Shown: positions 1-9,272, counted from the stretch's first letter. The stretch is DNA of 64,000 nucleotides from an uncultured Oscillospiraceae bacterium (GCA_947625815.1 CANQPU010000006.1:47085-111084), one strand, 5' to 3'. The notes: generated from the letters alone by a model not told the origin. Made by a program: numbers and translations.

Positions 1-1155
1 AGCGCGGAGTTTGAGCAGCCCATCATTATACAGGACGAGATCGGGTATTTGGGCATCCTCTGCAAAGAGTTCGACGGCGTGATGCACTTCCTGATGCAGG
101 CGAAGATCGAGCCGGGGAACGTCAACTGCGTCCAGATCTCGCCCACCATCCAGGCCACGAAAAGTAATTTCACCCAAAAGCACGGCGGGAAAAAGCCGCC
201 GTACCTGGATTATTTCCTGAACGCCTCAAAGTATGAGATCGTGGTGGATCAGATCCAGTCGGAGCAGTCCTCGCGGTTTTTGAAAAAGCGCAACCGGAAC
301 ATCATCATCCGCGTGGACGGGGATGTGCCGGTGCTGCCCGGTCACCGCTGGATGACGCTGGGACAGCTCAAGCGTCTCATGCGAGAGGACAACCTGGTGA
401 ACATGGACACCCGGACGGTGCTGTCCTGCATCCCGTTCTCCAAAATGCGCCTCAGTGAGCGGGAGAAGGCGGAGCTTTCGGAGCTTTTTTCGGACAAACC
501 GCTGTTCCGCTCCGTGTTCGACGGGGCGGCGGAAAACCCGCTGCCGCCGGTATACCAGCATATAAACAACGCGAAAATGTTCGCGGAGGGCAGCCCGAAG
601 CTTGTGCCGCTGGACGAGCTCACGAGCTGGGAGACGCGGGACGGGGAGCTTGTCTGCAAGCGCCCCTACCCCTTCAAGGTGGTCTTCTGCGACATCGCCA
701 TCGAGGGCCGGGAGGTCCGGCGGTGGACGCAGCCGCTGTTCGAGGCCCTGGGCATCGCCACCTTCGGGCTCGTCTGCGTGGAGGACGGCGGGATCCTTAA
801 ATTCGTGGTCCGGGCCGCGCCGGAGGCCGGGTGCTTCGACTGCCTGGAGCTGGGGCCCACGGTCCAGCAGGAGGCGGTGGGAAGCTTCCAGAAGGAGGAC
901 GCCATGACGCGGCTTTTCTGGGAGCGGCTGAACGCCGGAAAGGGCATCATGTTCGACCATCTTCTCTCCGAGGAGGGCGGCCGGTTCTACCACGAGCAGA
1001 ACAGGAACGTACTCTTGAGAATAGACAAATCAGAACTGCCGACGCTGCCGGAGGGGTATTTCCTTCTGGACTTCCGCACCCTCAACGAGCTGGTGCAGGT
1101 CAACAACACGCTGAATATCCAGCTGCGCAACCTTCTCTCACTACTGGAGGTGTGA
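1..1155 (+). CDS. NDP-hexose 2,3-dehydratase (5' partial)
   Basis: The frame is open from base 1, so the N-terminus lies upstream; 384 residues are visible. The protein is built from two similar halves. Each carries the family signature: QAKIEPGNVNCVQISPT followed by QATKSN near visible residues 29-57, and a degenerate copy (VVRAAPEAGCFDCLELGPT) near 268-288. This is the EvaA/TylX3-type dTDP-4-keto-6-deoxyglucose 2,3-dehydratase family, which removes the C2 hydroxyl to give a 3,4-diketo-2,6-dideoxy sugar. The product is unstable and is normally passed to a 3-ketoreductase. Such a reductase gene follows directly, starting 1 nt after this stop, so a dideoxysugar pathway is well supported. Cytoplasmic. 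A TTG at 49 is in frame but is internal to the conserved domain and is not the start. Confidence 0.9.
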   Translation, partial: SAEFEQPIIIQDEIGYLGILCKEFDGVMHFLMQAKIEPGNVNCVQISPTIQATKSNFTQKHGGKKPPYLDYFLNASKYEIVVDQIQSEQSSRFLKKRNRNIIIRVDGDVPVLPGHRWMTLGQLKRLMREDNLVNMDTRTVLSCIPFSKMRLSEREKAELSELFSDKPLFRSVFDGAAENPLPPVYQHINNAKMFAEGSPKLVPLDELTSWETRDGELVCKRPYPFKVVFCDIAIEGREVRRWTQPLFEALGIATFGLVCVEDGGILKFVVRAAPEAGCFDCLELGPTVQQEAVGSFQKEDAMTRLFWERLNAGKGIMFDHLLSEEGGRFYHEQNRNVLLRIDKSELPTLPEGYFLLDFRTLNELVQVNNTLNIQLRNLLSLLEV

Positions 1156-1156
1156 C

Positions 1157-2173
1157 ATGATCAGGATCGGGATCATCTGCCCGTCGAATATCGCCTACCG
1201 CCGCTTTATGCCGGCGCTGAAGAAGTGTGACGGGTTTGAGTATGTGGGCGTGGCTTACGCCAATTCCTCCGAGTGGTTCGGCGGCCACGCCGCGCCGGAG
1301 GTCATCGAGGCCGAGCGGAAAAAGGCCGAGAGCTTCCGGGAGGCTTACGGCGGGGAGGTCTTCGAGGGTTACCAGACCTTGCTGGACAAGACGGACGTGG
1401 ACGCCGTGTATTTGCCGCTCCCGCCGGCGCTCCACTATGAGTGGGCCAAGAAGGCGCTCACGCGCGGCAAGCATGTCTTTTTGGAAAAGCCCAGCACCAC
1501 CGGCGCGAAGGATACGGCGGAGCTCATTGAGATCGCAAAGAGCGCCGGGCTGGCCCTCCACGAAAATTATATGTTCATCTACCACCGGCAGATCACGAAG
1601 ATCCGGGACCTCATCGCCTCCGACGAGCTGGGCGGCGTGCGGCTCATCCGCGCCTCCTTCGGCTTCCCGTTCCGGGGCGCCAACGACTTTCGCTACAACC
1701 GGGATATGGGCGGCGGGGCGCTGCTGGACTGTGGGGGATACCCCATCCGATTGGCCCGACTGCTTTTGGGCGATACCGCCAGACTTGTGGACGGCCAGCT
1801 CACCGAGAGCCCGGACTTCGGCGTGGACCTCTACGGCAGCGCCACTCTCCGCAATGACGCCGGCCTCACGGCGCAGATCGCCTTCGGTATGGACAACGCC
1901 TACCAGTGCAAGCTGGAGGTCTGGGGCAGCCGCGCCACCCTCACCGCCGACCGGGTCTTTACCCCTCCGGCCGACATGGCCCCCAAGCTCACCATCCAGT
2001 CCAACGACGGCGTCAAAACCGTCGAAGTGGACCCGGACGACCAGTTTTGCAATTCCATCGGGGTGTTTGAGGGGTGTGTGAAGGACAAAGCCGCACGTGA
2101 GAATAGGTATTCGGACATTCAAAATCAGAGTGTCATTGTGGATAAGCTTATGAATTGGAGGCGCGACGTATGA
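1157..2173 (+). CDS. Gfo/Idh/MocA oxidoreductase, probable NDP-sugar 3-ketoreductase
   Basis: 338-residue NAD(P)-dependent oxidoreductase. The N-terminal Rossmann segment begins GIICPSNIAYRRFMPAL, and the hallmark EKP motif (FLEKPSTTGAKDTAEL) sits near residue 110. Family members such as KijD10 reduce the C3 keto group of the 2,3-dehydratase product to give dTDP-4-keto-2,6-dideoxyglucose. That role is inferred here from the gene lying 1 nt downstream of a 2,3-dehydratase. The last codons overlap the next gene in an ATGA junction at 2170-2173, so translation is probably coupled. The stereochemistry of the reduction cannot be read from the sequence. Confidence 0.85.
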   Translation: MIRIGIICPSNIAYRRFMPALKKCDGFEYVGVAYANSSEWFGGHAAPEVIEAERKKAESFREAYGGEVFEGYQTLLDKTDVDAVYLPLPPALHYEWAKKALTRGKHVFLEKPSTTGAKDTAELIEIAKSAGLALHENYMFIYHRQITKIRDLIASDELGGVRLIRASFGFPFRGANDFRYNRDMGGGALLDCGGYPIRLARLLLGDTARLVDGQLTESPDFGVDLYGSATLRNDAGLTAQIAFGMDNAYQCKLEVWGSRATLTADRVFTPPADMAPKLTIQSNDGVKTVEVDPDDQFCNSIGVFEGCVKDKAARENRYSDIQNQSVIVDKLMNWRRDV

Positions 2174-2736
2174 AAGTAACGGACCTTTCTCTCCCCGGCG
2201 TGAAGCTGATCGAGCCCACGTATTTTGAGGATTTTCGCGGGTACTACTGCGAGAGCTATTCCTCCAGGACACTTCACGAGTACGGGATCGACGATGTTTT
2301 CGTGCAGGACAACCATTTTCTCTGCCTGACGAAGGGGACGATACGGGGGATCCACTTTCAAAATGACCCCTACGCCCAGTCAAAGCTCATCCGCTGCACC
2401 AGGGGGAACCTCTTTGATGTGGCGGTGGACCTGCGGAAGGGCTCGCCCACGTATAAGAAATGGGTCTCGGTGATCCTCAGCGCGGAGAACCGCAAGCAGC
2501 TCTATATACCCAAGGGCTTTGGTCACATCTGTATGTCCCTGGTGGACAACACCGAGGGGCAGTATAAGGTGGACGCCCTGTACGCCCCGACCTACGACCG
2601 GGCGATTGCCTGGGACGACCCGGAGATCGCCATCGACTGGCCGCCCATCGCGCCCATCGTGTCCCCCAAGGATAAAGTGGCGAAGAAGCTGGCGGAGAGC
2701 GACGTGAGCTTCGTGTACGCGGAGGCTGACGCATGA
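2170..2736 (+). CDS. dTDP-4-keto-6-deoxyhexose 3,5-epimerase-like protein, copy 1 (RmlC family)
   Basis: 188 residues, cupin-fold RmlC family. The conserved RGIHFQ (catalytic His region, about residues 58-63), QSKLIR, VAVDLRKGSPTYKKW, LSAENRKQLYIP and late YKVDALYAP with WDDP are all present. A TTG 15 bases upstream is in frame, but GGAGG at 2157-2161 is spaced correctly for ATG 2170, which also overlaps the previous stop. The family epimerises C3 and/or C5 of 4-keto-6-deoxy sugars; in a 2-deoxy pathway C5 or C3 epimerisation is expected. A diverged copy lies at 3790. Their first 19 residues are nearly identical (MKxTDLSLPGVKLIEPTYF), with near-identical DNA, showing a duplication. Confidence 0.85.
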   Translation: MKVTDLSLPGVKLIEPTYFEDFRGYYCESYSSRTLHEYGIDDVFVQDNHFLCLTKGTIRGIHFQNDPYAQSKLIRCTRGNLFDVAVDLRKGSPTYKKWVSVILSAENRKQLYIPKGFGHICMSLVDNTEGQYKVDALYAPTYDRAIAWDDPEIAIDWPPIAPIVSPKDKVAKKLAESDVSFVYAEADA

Positions 2737-3776
2737 AAACAGCCATCGTTACCGGAGCGGGAGGGTTTATTGGCGGCGCAGTTACAGCGCTGCTGTTGGA
2801 CAAGGGCGTCACAGTTTACGGCGTAGATGTGTCGGAAAAATTTCTGGAGCGTCATCGGGGGAGAGAAAACTTTCACCCGGTCATAGCTGACTTTACAAGA
2901 TACGGACAACTCCATGAGAGCATCCCCGCCGGAACCGATGTGTTCTACCATTTCGCTTGGCAGGGAGTGTTCGGCGACGCTTTCCGGGACCACCGTCTTC
3001 AGCTAAGTAACGCCTCATACGCGGCGGACGCGGCCAGCGAGGCGGCAAAGATGGGCTGTAAAAAGTTCGTCTTCGCGGGCACATACAACGAGTTAGAGGT
3101 TGCCAATCACTTTGACATGAGCGGGAAAACACCGCGATACACCTGCATTTACTCCGCATCCAAAGCCGCCGCCGAGATCATCTGCAAAACAATAGCCGCC
3201 AACAGCGGTATGGAATACAGTGCCGGGCTTACCGTTATGGCCTACGGAGAAAAAAACCGCTCAATGATGTTGCCAAATGTAGTTATGAAGCAACTTCTAA
3301 GAGGGGAAAGCCCGAAGCTCATAAAAGGGGATATTCCTTATGATATGATCTATATAGACGACATCGCGCGCGCCTTTTACGCAATAGGCGAAGCCGGAGT
3401 GAATCTTCGCAGTTACTATGTAGGTCACAGGACGTTGCGCACGTTCCGGGAGTATCTGGAGGAAATTGGTGCGATCGTAGCTCCAGAAGTGCCGCTTATG
3501 TTTGGCGCTTACCCGGACGATAACAGCAGCAGGAACTATGATTTGATCGACCGCGAGGCGCTCTACAACGATACAGGGTTTGAGTGCAGGGCGGATTTCA
3601 ATGAGAGCATCCAAAAGACAGCGGAATGGCTGAAATATGAAGGAGAGGCTGGAGAAATGAGAATTACAAAAAATGGCAATGGGGGGGGGTACGTAGTTTT
3701 CGTACCTGTCATACTTCGCTTGATATTGGCCGCGTTTTCTCCAAAATCGGAATCCACAATGGATTCACGGCGATGA
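2733..3776 (+). CDS. NAD-dependent epimerase/dehydratase (extended SDR), probable 4-ketoreductase, copy 1
   Basis: 347-residue extended short-chain dehydrogenase. It has the nucleotide-binding TGAGGFIGG at residues 7-15 and a catalytic YSASK near 139-143. It starts in a GCATGA overlap with the upstream epimerase gene. Family members reduce or epimerise NDP-4-keto sugars; 4-ketoreductase is the likeliest role here by context. It is homologous to the SDR at 4353. Compared with that copy it carries an extra tail of roughly 40 residues encoded after a run of nine G (3681-3689). The tail (YVVFVPVILRLILAAF and onward) has no counterpart in the paralogue, so the C-terminus may be produced by slippage or decay. 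Base composition here is lower in GC than in the flanking rml genes. Confidence 0.8.
   Translation: MKTAIVTGAGGFIGGAVTALLLDKGVTVYGVDVSEKFLERHRGRENFHPVIADFTRYGQLHESIPAGTDVFYHFAWQGVFGDAFRDHRLQLSNASYAADAASEAAKMGCKKFVFAGTYNELEVANHFDMSGKTPRYTCIYSASKAAAEIICKTIAANSGMEYSAGLTVMAYGEKNRSMMLPNVVMKQLLRGESPKLIKGDIPYDMIYIDDIARAFYAIGEAGVNLRSYYVGHRTLRTFREYLEEIGAIVAPEVPLMFGAYPDDNSSRNYDLIDREALYNDTGFECRADFNESIQKTAEWLKYEGEAGEMRITKNGNGGGYVVFVPVILRLILAAFSPKSESTMDSRR
3681..3689 (+). repeat. Nine-G homopolymer inside the 3' end of the SDR gene
   Basis: Nine consecutive G interrupt the end of the reductase gene. With nine G the frame stays open to 3776. Losing one G gives a TAG six bases after the tract. Gaining one G would read to a TGA at 3791-3793 that overlaps ATG 3790 of the next gene, recreating the ATGA junction used elsewhere in this operon. 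Such tracts are typical slipped-strand phase-variation sites in surface-sugar genes. Confidence 0.6.
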
Positions 3777-3789
3777 GGAGGAAAGCAGC

Positions 3790-4353
3790 ATGAAAATAAC
3801 TGACCTTTCTCTCCCCGGCGTGAAGCTGATTGAGCCCACGTATTTTGATGACAACCGGGGTTACAGCGCAGAGGCATACAACGACAGGACACTGCGGGAA
3901 TATGGCATCGACACGAAGTTTGTGGTGGATTATATCTGCTTCAACAAAGAGGCCGGAACGATTCGCGGGATACATTTTCAGAACAACCCCCATCCTCAGG
4001 TGAAGCTGGTGCGTGTCCTTCATGGCGAGGTGCTGGATTTTGTAGTGGACCTGCGAAAAGATTCCCCCACATACAAGCAGTGGATCAGCACTGTGCTGTC
4101 TGAGGATAACCGAAAACAGCTGTATATTCCCAACGGCTATGGTCATGCCTACTTGATTCGTGAACCGGGGACCGTGGTAATGTACAAGTTCGACGACTAC
4201 TATGACCGGCAGTTTGTCCGCGCGATCCGTTGGAATGACCCGGAGCTGGGGCTCGCGTGGGGAATCGAAGAACCGATACTCTCCGCTTCAGACAGCAAAG
4301 CGCCCTTCCTTCGTGAAAGCGATTGCAACCTCAGCCTGGAGGTGAACGGGTGA
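3790..4353 (+). CDS. dTDP-4-keto-6-deoxyhexose 3,5-epimerase-like protein, copy 2 (RmlC family)
   Basis: 187 residues, second RmlC-type cupin of the operon. RGIHFQ, QVKLVRVLHGEV, VVDLRKDSPTYKQW, LSEDNRKQLYIP and RWNDPELGLAW are conserved; the C-terminal half differs clearly from copy 1. The ATG at 3790 is preceded by GAGGAGGAAAG. The stop overlaps the next gene (TGATG at 4351-4355). The duplicated epimerase + SDR arrangement suggests two end sugars or sequential epimerisation steps. The exact carbon acted on cannot be deduced. Confidence 0.85.
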   Translation: MKITDLSLPGVKLIEPTYFDDNRGYSAEAYNDRTLREYGIDTKFVVDYICFNKEAGTIRGIHFQNNPHPQVKLVRVLHGEVLDFVVDLRKDSPTYKQWISTVLSEDNRKQLYIPNGYGHAYLIREPGTVVMYKFDDYYDRQFVRAIRWNDPELGLAWGIEEPILSASDSKAPFLRESDCNLSLEVNG

Positions 4354-5270
4354 TGGAACGTGCCATTGTCACCGGGGCTACCGGGTTTATAGGTACTCAC
4401 CTGGTTAAGGCGCTGTTGGAGCGAGGTGTTGATGTATGGGCCATTGTGCCGGATCCGGAGAACCTCGCTTGGGCTGCCTGTGAGAAAATGCACATCATAA
4501 AAGCTGATTTCTCCCAATTTGACAGGCTGTCCGAGCTGATGGAGGAGAGAGGCTTTGACGTCTGCTTTCATCTGGCGTGGGCCGGGACTTGGGGGAAACC
4601 CTTTGCGGACTACGCGTTGCAGCTCAACAACGCCAAAGCGGCCTGTGATATGATCGTCCAAGCGGAAAAACTTGGATGCAGAAGGTTTATTCTGATCAGC
4701 ACGATTGTGCAGCTTGAAGCGATGAAGTATATGCTGTCGGACGATGGGAAACCGAGAATTTCGTGCATATACGGTACAGCAAAGAATACCGCAGCGATGC
4801 TGTGCAGGATCCAGGCGGCACAGTTGGGTATTGAATGGAATCTTGCGGTTTTGTCAAGCGTATACGGGGTCGGTGACCGGTCGAAAATGATTGAGAATGT
4901 CCTGATCGAGAGCTTCCTCTCCGGCGCAAGGCCGAAGCTGGTGACAGGGGAGAACTACTACGATTGCACCTACGTGGAGGACATCGTCTCGGGCCTCTTG
5001 GCCATTGGGGAGCGCGGGAAGGCGGACAAGACCTACTATGTGGGCCACCGGGAGCTTAAAACATTTAAAGAAATCGTATGTGAGATTCGGGATGTCCTGG
5101 CGCCGGAGATGGAGCTTACATTTGGAGAGTACCCGGATACCACACCGATTGATTACTCGCTTATTGATACGGACGCCTTATACAAGGACACGGGATTTGA
5201 ACCAGTCGTGCCCCTGAGAGAGGGAATCACGCAAACAGCCCAGTGGCTGAGCGAAAACAAAAAGGAATGA
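4353..5270 (+). CDS. NAD-dependent epimerase/dehydratase (extended SDR), probable 4-ketoreductase, copy 2
   Basis: 305 residues. The N-terminal TGATGFIGTHLV (residues 7-18) binds NAD(P), and the catalytic tyrosine-lysine pair is in YGTAK near residue 140. The ATG at 4353 overlaps the preceding stop. An upstream in-frame start at 4323 would lie inside the epimerase gene and has no ribosome site, so it was not used. The protein ends QTAQWLSENKKE, the normal length for the family and shorter than copy 1. It probably reduces the C4 ketone of a 2,6-dideoxy or 6-deoxy sugar; epimerase or dehydratase activity cannot be excluded. Confidence 0.83.
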   Translation: MERAIVTGATGFIGTHLVKALLERGVDVWAIVPDPENLAWAACEKMHIIKADFSQFDRLSELMEERGFDVCFHLAWAGTWGKPFADYALQLNNAKAACDMIVQAEKLGCRRFILISTIVQLEAMKYMLSDDGKPRISCIYGTAKNTAAMLCRIQAAQLGIEWNLAVLSSVYGVGDRSKMIENVLIESFLSGARPKLVTGENYYDCTYVEDIVSGLLAIGERGKADKTYYVGHRELKTFKEIVCEIRDVLAPEMELTFGEYPDTTPIDYSLIDTDALYKDTGFEPVVPLREGITQTAQWLSENKKE

Positions 5271-5276
5271 TTCATT

Positions 5277-6452
5277 ATGGCAAACATCATCATCGTCGGC
5301 GCCGGTTTTTCCGGGTCTATTCTGGCCCGGAAGATCGCGGAGGAGCTGGACAGGAAGGTTTTAGTGGTGGAGAAGCGCGCCCACATCGGCGGAAATATGT
5401 ACGACGAGGTGGATGAGCACGGGATCCTTATACAGAGATATGGGCCCCACTTTCTCAATACCAACAAATACTTCATCATCAAATTCCTCAAGCAGTACGC
5501 GGAGCTCTTCCCATTCAACGTGGAGCTGATGAGCTTCATTGACGGCAACTTCGTACAGCTGCCCTTCAACTTCCGAACGGTCCAGCAGCTTATAGGCCCG
5601 GAAAAGGCGGAGAGCGTGCTCATGAAGCTCCGGGCGGCCTTTGTGGGCCGGGACCGGGTGCCGGTGCTGGAGATCGTGGAGCACCCCGACCCGGAGGTCA
5701 GCGCCTACGGGGAGCTGCTCTTTGAGAAGGCCTACCGGACCTATACCAGCAAGATGTGGGGCCTCCAGCCGGAGCAGATCGACAAGTACGTTATGGACCG
5801 TGTCCCCATGGCCATGGGGTATGACCGGCGGTATCTCAACAAGGACTTCCAGTACCTGCCTGTGAAGGGGTTCACGGCGATTTTTGAGAACATGCTGGAC
5901 CACCCCAACATCGAGGTCCGGCTGAACACCGACGCGCTGGAGCACCTGAAGCTTGCGGAGGGCAAAGCGACCTACGACGGCGAGGATGTGGAGTGCCTAA
6001 TCTACACCGGGGCCATCGACGAGCTTTTCGGGCGCAAATACGGGCCGCTGCCATACAGGTCCCTGGATATTCGGTACAGCTACTCGGAGAAGGACAGCGT
6101 ACAGCCCTGCGAGATCATCTCCTACCCCCAGGCCAAGGGCTATACCAGGAGCACCGAGTACCGCAAGATCATGTTCGATGACAGCGCCGCCAGGGGCTCT
6201 GTGGTGGCCACCGAGTATCCGCTGGATTATGTTCCCGGCGCGGAGGTGGGCGGGACGCCCTATTATCCGGTGGTGACGGAGGACAGCACGGCGCTCTATG
6301 AGAAGTATCTGGGGGAGGTCGCAAAGTACGGGAATCTCTTCCTCTGCGGGAGACTGGCGGAATTTAAGTATTACAATATGGACGTGTGCATCGAGCACGC
6401 GCTCAGGTATTTTGAGAACGTAAAGGACTATCTGACGAGAGATCATGATTGA
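5277..6452 (+). CDS. glf: UDP-galactopyranose mutase
   Basis: 391-residue flavoenzyme converting UDP-galactopyranose to UDP-galactofuranose, the donor for galactofuranose in cell-surface glycans. It shows the FAD-binding IIIVGAGFSGSILARK at 4-19, the family signature EKRAHIGGNMYDE, and HFLNTNKY and KMWGLQPEQID motifs typical of bacterial UGMs. Its length matches the family. It starts 6 nt after the previous stop with AAAGGA upstream, and its end overlaps the next start (ATGATTGA at 6445-6452). Its presence implies the surface polymer contains Galf as well as deoxysugars. Confidence 0.95.
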   Translation: MANIIIVGAGFSGSILARKIAEELDRKVLVVEKRAHIGGNMYDEVDEHGILIQRYGPHFLNTNKYFIIKFLKQYAELFPFNVELMSFIDGNFVQLPFNFRTVQQLIGPEKAESVLMKLRAAFVGRDRVPVLEIVEHPDPEVSAYGELLFEKAYRTYTSKMWGLQPEQIDKYVMDRVPMAMGYDRRYLNKDFQYLPVKGFTAIFENMLDHPNIEVRLNTDALEHLKLAEGKATYDGEDVECLIYTGAIDELFGRKYGPLPYRSLDIRYSYSEKDSVQPCEIISYPQAKGYTRSTEYRKIMFDDSAARGSVVATEYPLDYVPGAEVGGTPYYPVVTEDSTALYEKYLGEVAKYGNLFLCGRLAEFKYYNMDVCIEHALRYFENVKDYLTRDHD

Positions 6453-6831
6453 AAAAGTGAAAAAACTGCTGACCGGGGAGACGCTGCGCTATCTCATCTT
6501 CGGCGTGCTCACGGTGGTCGTGAACACGGTATCGTTCAAGCTGCTGAATATCCTCATGGGCGACATCGCGGCCAACACGGTTGCGTTCTTCATCGCGGTG
6601 CTCTTTGCCTACTGGACCAACAGCCGATTCGTGTTCCGCACCGGGATGGCGTGGAAAAGCTTTGCCGAGTTCATGGCCATGCGCATCTGCACCCTGCCCA
6701 TCGACGACGGCGGGATGTGGCTGCTGCTGAAGCTGGGGGTCAACGACCTTATAGCCAAGGTGTTTGTCAACGCGGTGATCATCGTGATCAACTACCTTGC
6801 CAGCAAGCTGTTTATCTTCAAGAAAAAATGA
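6445..6831 (+). CDS. GtrA family membrane protein
   Basis: 128 residues with four predicted membrane helices (about 15-35, 40-60, 75-95 and 100-122) and a lysine-rich end (LFIFKKK), the usual GtrA size and shape. GtrA proteins are thought to flip or help transfer polyprenyl-linked sugars for glycan modification. The gene overlaps the glf stop and is followed 13 nt later by rmlA, so it belongs to the same transcript. It probably acts in the cytoplasmic membrane on a lipid-linked sugar of this cluster. The precise substrate is unknown. Confidence 0.85.
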   Translation: MIEKVKKLLTGETLRYLIFGVLTVVVNTVSFKLLNILMGDIAANTVAFFIAVLFAYWTNSRFVFRTGMAWKSFAEFMAMRICTLPIDDGGMWLLLKLGVNDLIAKVFVNAVIIVINYLASKLFIFKKK

Positions 6832-6844
6832 GAGAGGTACACCA

Positions 6845-7720
6845 ATGAAAGGCATCATACTTGCCGGGGGCTCCGGCACCAGACTCTATCCCATCACAAA
6901 GGGCGTTTCCAAGCAGGCACTGGCCATTTACGACAAGCCCATGATCTACTACCCGCTGTCCACGCTGATGCTGGCGGGGATTCGGGAGGTGCTGATCATC
7001 TCCACGCCCAGGGACATAACCGTATTTGAGGAGATATTGGGCGACGGATCGCAGCTGGGGATGCGCTTTGAGTACGCGGTGCAGGAGCACCCCAACGGAC
7101 TGGCCGAGGCGTTCATCATCGGGGAGAGCTTTATCGGCGACGACAAGGTGGCGCTGGTGCTGGGCGACAATATCTTCTACGGCGGCGGGTTCTCGGCCTT
7201 CCTGGCGGAGGCGGCCTCGCTGAAAGAGGGGGCCGTCATCTTCGGCTACCCGGTGCATGATCCCTCCAGCTTTGGTGTGGTGGAGTTCGACAAGGACGGC
7301 AATGTGCTGTCCCTGGAGGAAAAGCCCAAAAAGCCCAAGTCCAAATACGCCGTGCCGGGGCTCTACTTCTATGACAACAACGTGGTGGACATCGCCAAGC
7401 ACGTCACGCCCTCGGCCAGAGGGGAGCTGGAGATCACCGCGGTGAACAACGAGTACCTGCGCCGCGGCAAGCTGCGCTGTGTGCGGTTCTTCCGGGGCAT
7501 GGCGTGGCTGGACACGGGCACGTACGACGGCCTTCAGGAGGCGTCGCAGTTCGTGAACATCATCCAGAAGCGCCAGGGGATGTATGTCTCCTGCATCGAG
7601 GAGATCGCGTATAGACGCGGCTTCATTGACAAACAGCAGCTTTTGAGGCTGGCGGAGCCGCTGATGAAAACGGAATACGGACAGTATCTCAAAGATATTG
7701 CGGAGGGGGAGGAAATATGA
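6845..7720 (+). CDS. rfbA: Glucose-1-phosphate thymidylyltransferase (RmlA)
   Basis: 291 residues. Catalyses dTTP + glucose-1-phosphate to dTDP-glucose, the first committed step of the dTDP-deoxysugars made by this operon. The nucleotidyltransferase motif [14 protein letters not shown] is at residues 3-16; [26 protein letters not shown] and WLDTGTYD are typical of RmlA. A 16-codon upstream extension exists in frame but overlaps gtrA. GAGAGG before ATG 6845 and the family N-terminus support this start. The end overlaps rmlB (ATGA). Confidence 0.97.
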   Translation: MKGIILAGGSGTRLYPITKGVSKQALAIYDKPMIYYPLSTLMLAGIREVLIISTPRDITVFEEILGDGSQLGMRFEYAVQEHPNGLAEAFIIGESFIGDDKVALVLGDNIFYGGGFSAFLAEAASLKEGAVIFGYPVHDPSSFGVVEFDKDGNVLSLEEKPKKPKSKYAVPGLYFYDNNVVDIAKHVTPSARGELEITAVNNEYLRRGKLRCVRFFRGMAWLDTGTYDGLQEASQFVNIIQKRQGMYVSCIEEIAYRRGFIDKQQLLRLAEPLMKTEYGQYLKDIAEGEEI

Positions 7721-8739
7721 AGAAGCTGCTGGTCACCGGGGGCGCCGGATTCATCGGTTCTAATTTTATCTTCTATGAGAGGGAGAAGCACCCGGAGTAT
7801 GAGCTCGTCTGCCTGGACAAGCTGACCTACGCCGGGAATTTAGAGACGCTGGCTCCCGTGATGGGCGACCCGAAATTCAAGTTCATCCGGGCGGACATCG
7901 CCGACAGGGAAGCGGTCTACGGCATTTTCGAGACGGAGAAGCCGGACGTCGTGGTCAATTTCGCTGCGGAGAGCCATGTGGACAGGTCTATCGAAAATCC
8001 CAGCGTGTTCCTCGAGACAAACGTCATGGGCACTCAGGTGCTGCTGGACGCCTGCAAAAAGTATGGCGTGGAGAGATACCACCAGGTCTCCACCGACGAG
8101 GTCTACGGCGACCTGCCCCTGGACCGGCCGGACCTTTTCTTCACCGAGAAGACGCCGCTGCACACCTCCAGCCCCTACTCCGCCTCCAAGGCGGGGGCGG
8201 ACCTTCTGTGCAACGCCTACCAGCGGACCTTCGGACTGCCCATCACCATCTCCCGCTGCTCCAACAACTACGGCCCCTATCAGTTCCCGGAGAAGCTCAT
8301 CCCGCTTATGATCGCCAACGCCCTGGCGGACAAGCCGCTGCCGGTCTACGGCGAGGGGCTGAATGTCCGGGACTGGCTCTACGTGGAGGACCACTGCGCG
8401 GCCATAGACCTGATCATCCACAACGGCCGGGTGGGGCAGGTCTACAATATCGGCGGCCACAACGAGATGCGCAACATCGACATCGTGAAGATCATTTTGA
8501 AGCAGCTGGGCAAGCCGGAGAGCCTCATCACCCACGTCACCGATCGCAAGGGCCACGATATGCGCTACGCCATCGACCCCACCTTCATCCACGCGCAGCT
8601 GGGCTGGCTCCCGGCCACCAGGTTCGCCGACGGCATCCGGAAGACCATCCAGTGGTATCTGGACAACCGCCCCTGGTGGGAGAATATCGTCAACGGGGAG
8701 TATAAGACGTACTACGAGAGAATGTACGGGAACCGGTAA
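7717..8739 (+). CDS. rfbB: dTDP-glucose 4,6-dehydratase (RmlB)
   Basis: 340-residue extended SDR making dTDP-4-keto-6-deoxyglucose, the branch point for the 2,3-dehydratase and RmlC-like enzymes upstream. NAD-binding [11 protein letters not shown] at 7-17; catalytic YSASK ([14 protein letters not shown] near residue 155), [10 protein letters not shown] and the [16 protein letters not shown] block are diagnostic. It overlaps rmlA by 4 nt. No rmlD is present here. The 4-reduction would have to be done by the SDRs upstream or by genes outside the window. Confidence 0.97.
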   Translation: MKKLLVTGGAGFIGSNFIFYEREKHPEYELVCLDKLTYAGNLETLAPVMGDPKFKFIRADIADREAVYGIFETEKPDVVVNFAAESHVDRSIENPSVFLETNVMGTQVLLDACKKYGVERYHQVSTDEVYGDLPLDRPDLFFTEKTPLHTSSPYSASKAGADLLCNAYQRTFGLPITISRCSNNYGPYQFPEKLIPLMIANALADKPLPVYGEGLNVRDWLYVEDHCAAIDLIIHNGRVGQVYNIGGHNEMRNIDIVKIILKQLGKPESLITHVTDRKGHDMRYAIDPTFIHAQLGWLPATRFADGIRKTIQWYLDNRPWWENIVNGEYKTYYERMYGNR

Positions 8740-8749
8740 ATTTCAGGGT

Positions 8750-9229
8750 ATGCTTACTTTTTTGACAGAGACGACAATAGGAAGAATCCTGGCCACGTTT
8801 CTCATCTCCATGATACCGGTCGTGGAGCTCCGGGGCGGTCTGCCCTATGGGATCGCCCTCGGCCTGCCTTATCCACTGGCGTTGACGGCGGCGGTGCTGG
8901 GGAACATGGTGCCGGTGCCCTTCATCATCGTGTACATCCGGCGGGTGTTCGCGTGGCTTAGGAAACACTTTGCCAAGCTGGACGGGTTTATTTCGAAGCT
9001 TGAGAAAAAGGCCCATGTGAAGGGCAGGATGGTGCAAAAATACAGCGTCATCGGCCTGTGTCTCTTAGTGGCCATACCCCTCCCCGGCACGGGAGCCTGG
9101 ACGGGAGCGCTGGTGGCCGCCATGCTGGACATGCGCCTGAAAAAGGCCGTTCCCACCATCTTCCTGGGCGTCCTCATCGCCGCCGCCATCATGACGGCGG
9201 TCACGTTCGGGGTCATCCACGCCTTTTGA
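8750..9229 (+). CDS. COG2426 small multidrug-export-like membrane protein
   Basis: 159 residues with four or five hydrophobic helices. It contains the family motifs IPVVELRGGLPYGIALGL near residue 22 and IPLPGTGAWTGALVAAMLDM near residue 108, characteristic of PF06695. The family name reflects early annotation; transport of drugs is not established for most members. It follows rmlB by 10 nt with only a weak ribosome site and precedes a strong terminator, so it looks like the last gene of the polysaccharide transcript. Confidence 0.8.
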   Translation: MLTFLTETTIGRILATFLISMIPVVELRGGLPYGIALGLPYPLALTAAVLGNMVPVPFIIVYIRRVFAWLRKHFAKLDGFISKLEKKAHVKGRMVQKYSVIGLCLLVAIPLPGTGAWTGALVAAMLDMRLKKAVPTIFLGVLIAAAIMTAVTFGVIHAF

Positions 9230-9272
9230 AGCGGTCCTTCCGTCAGACAGGGCCAGCATGACAGTAAACCGG

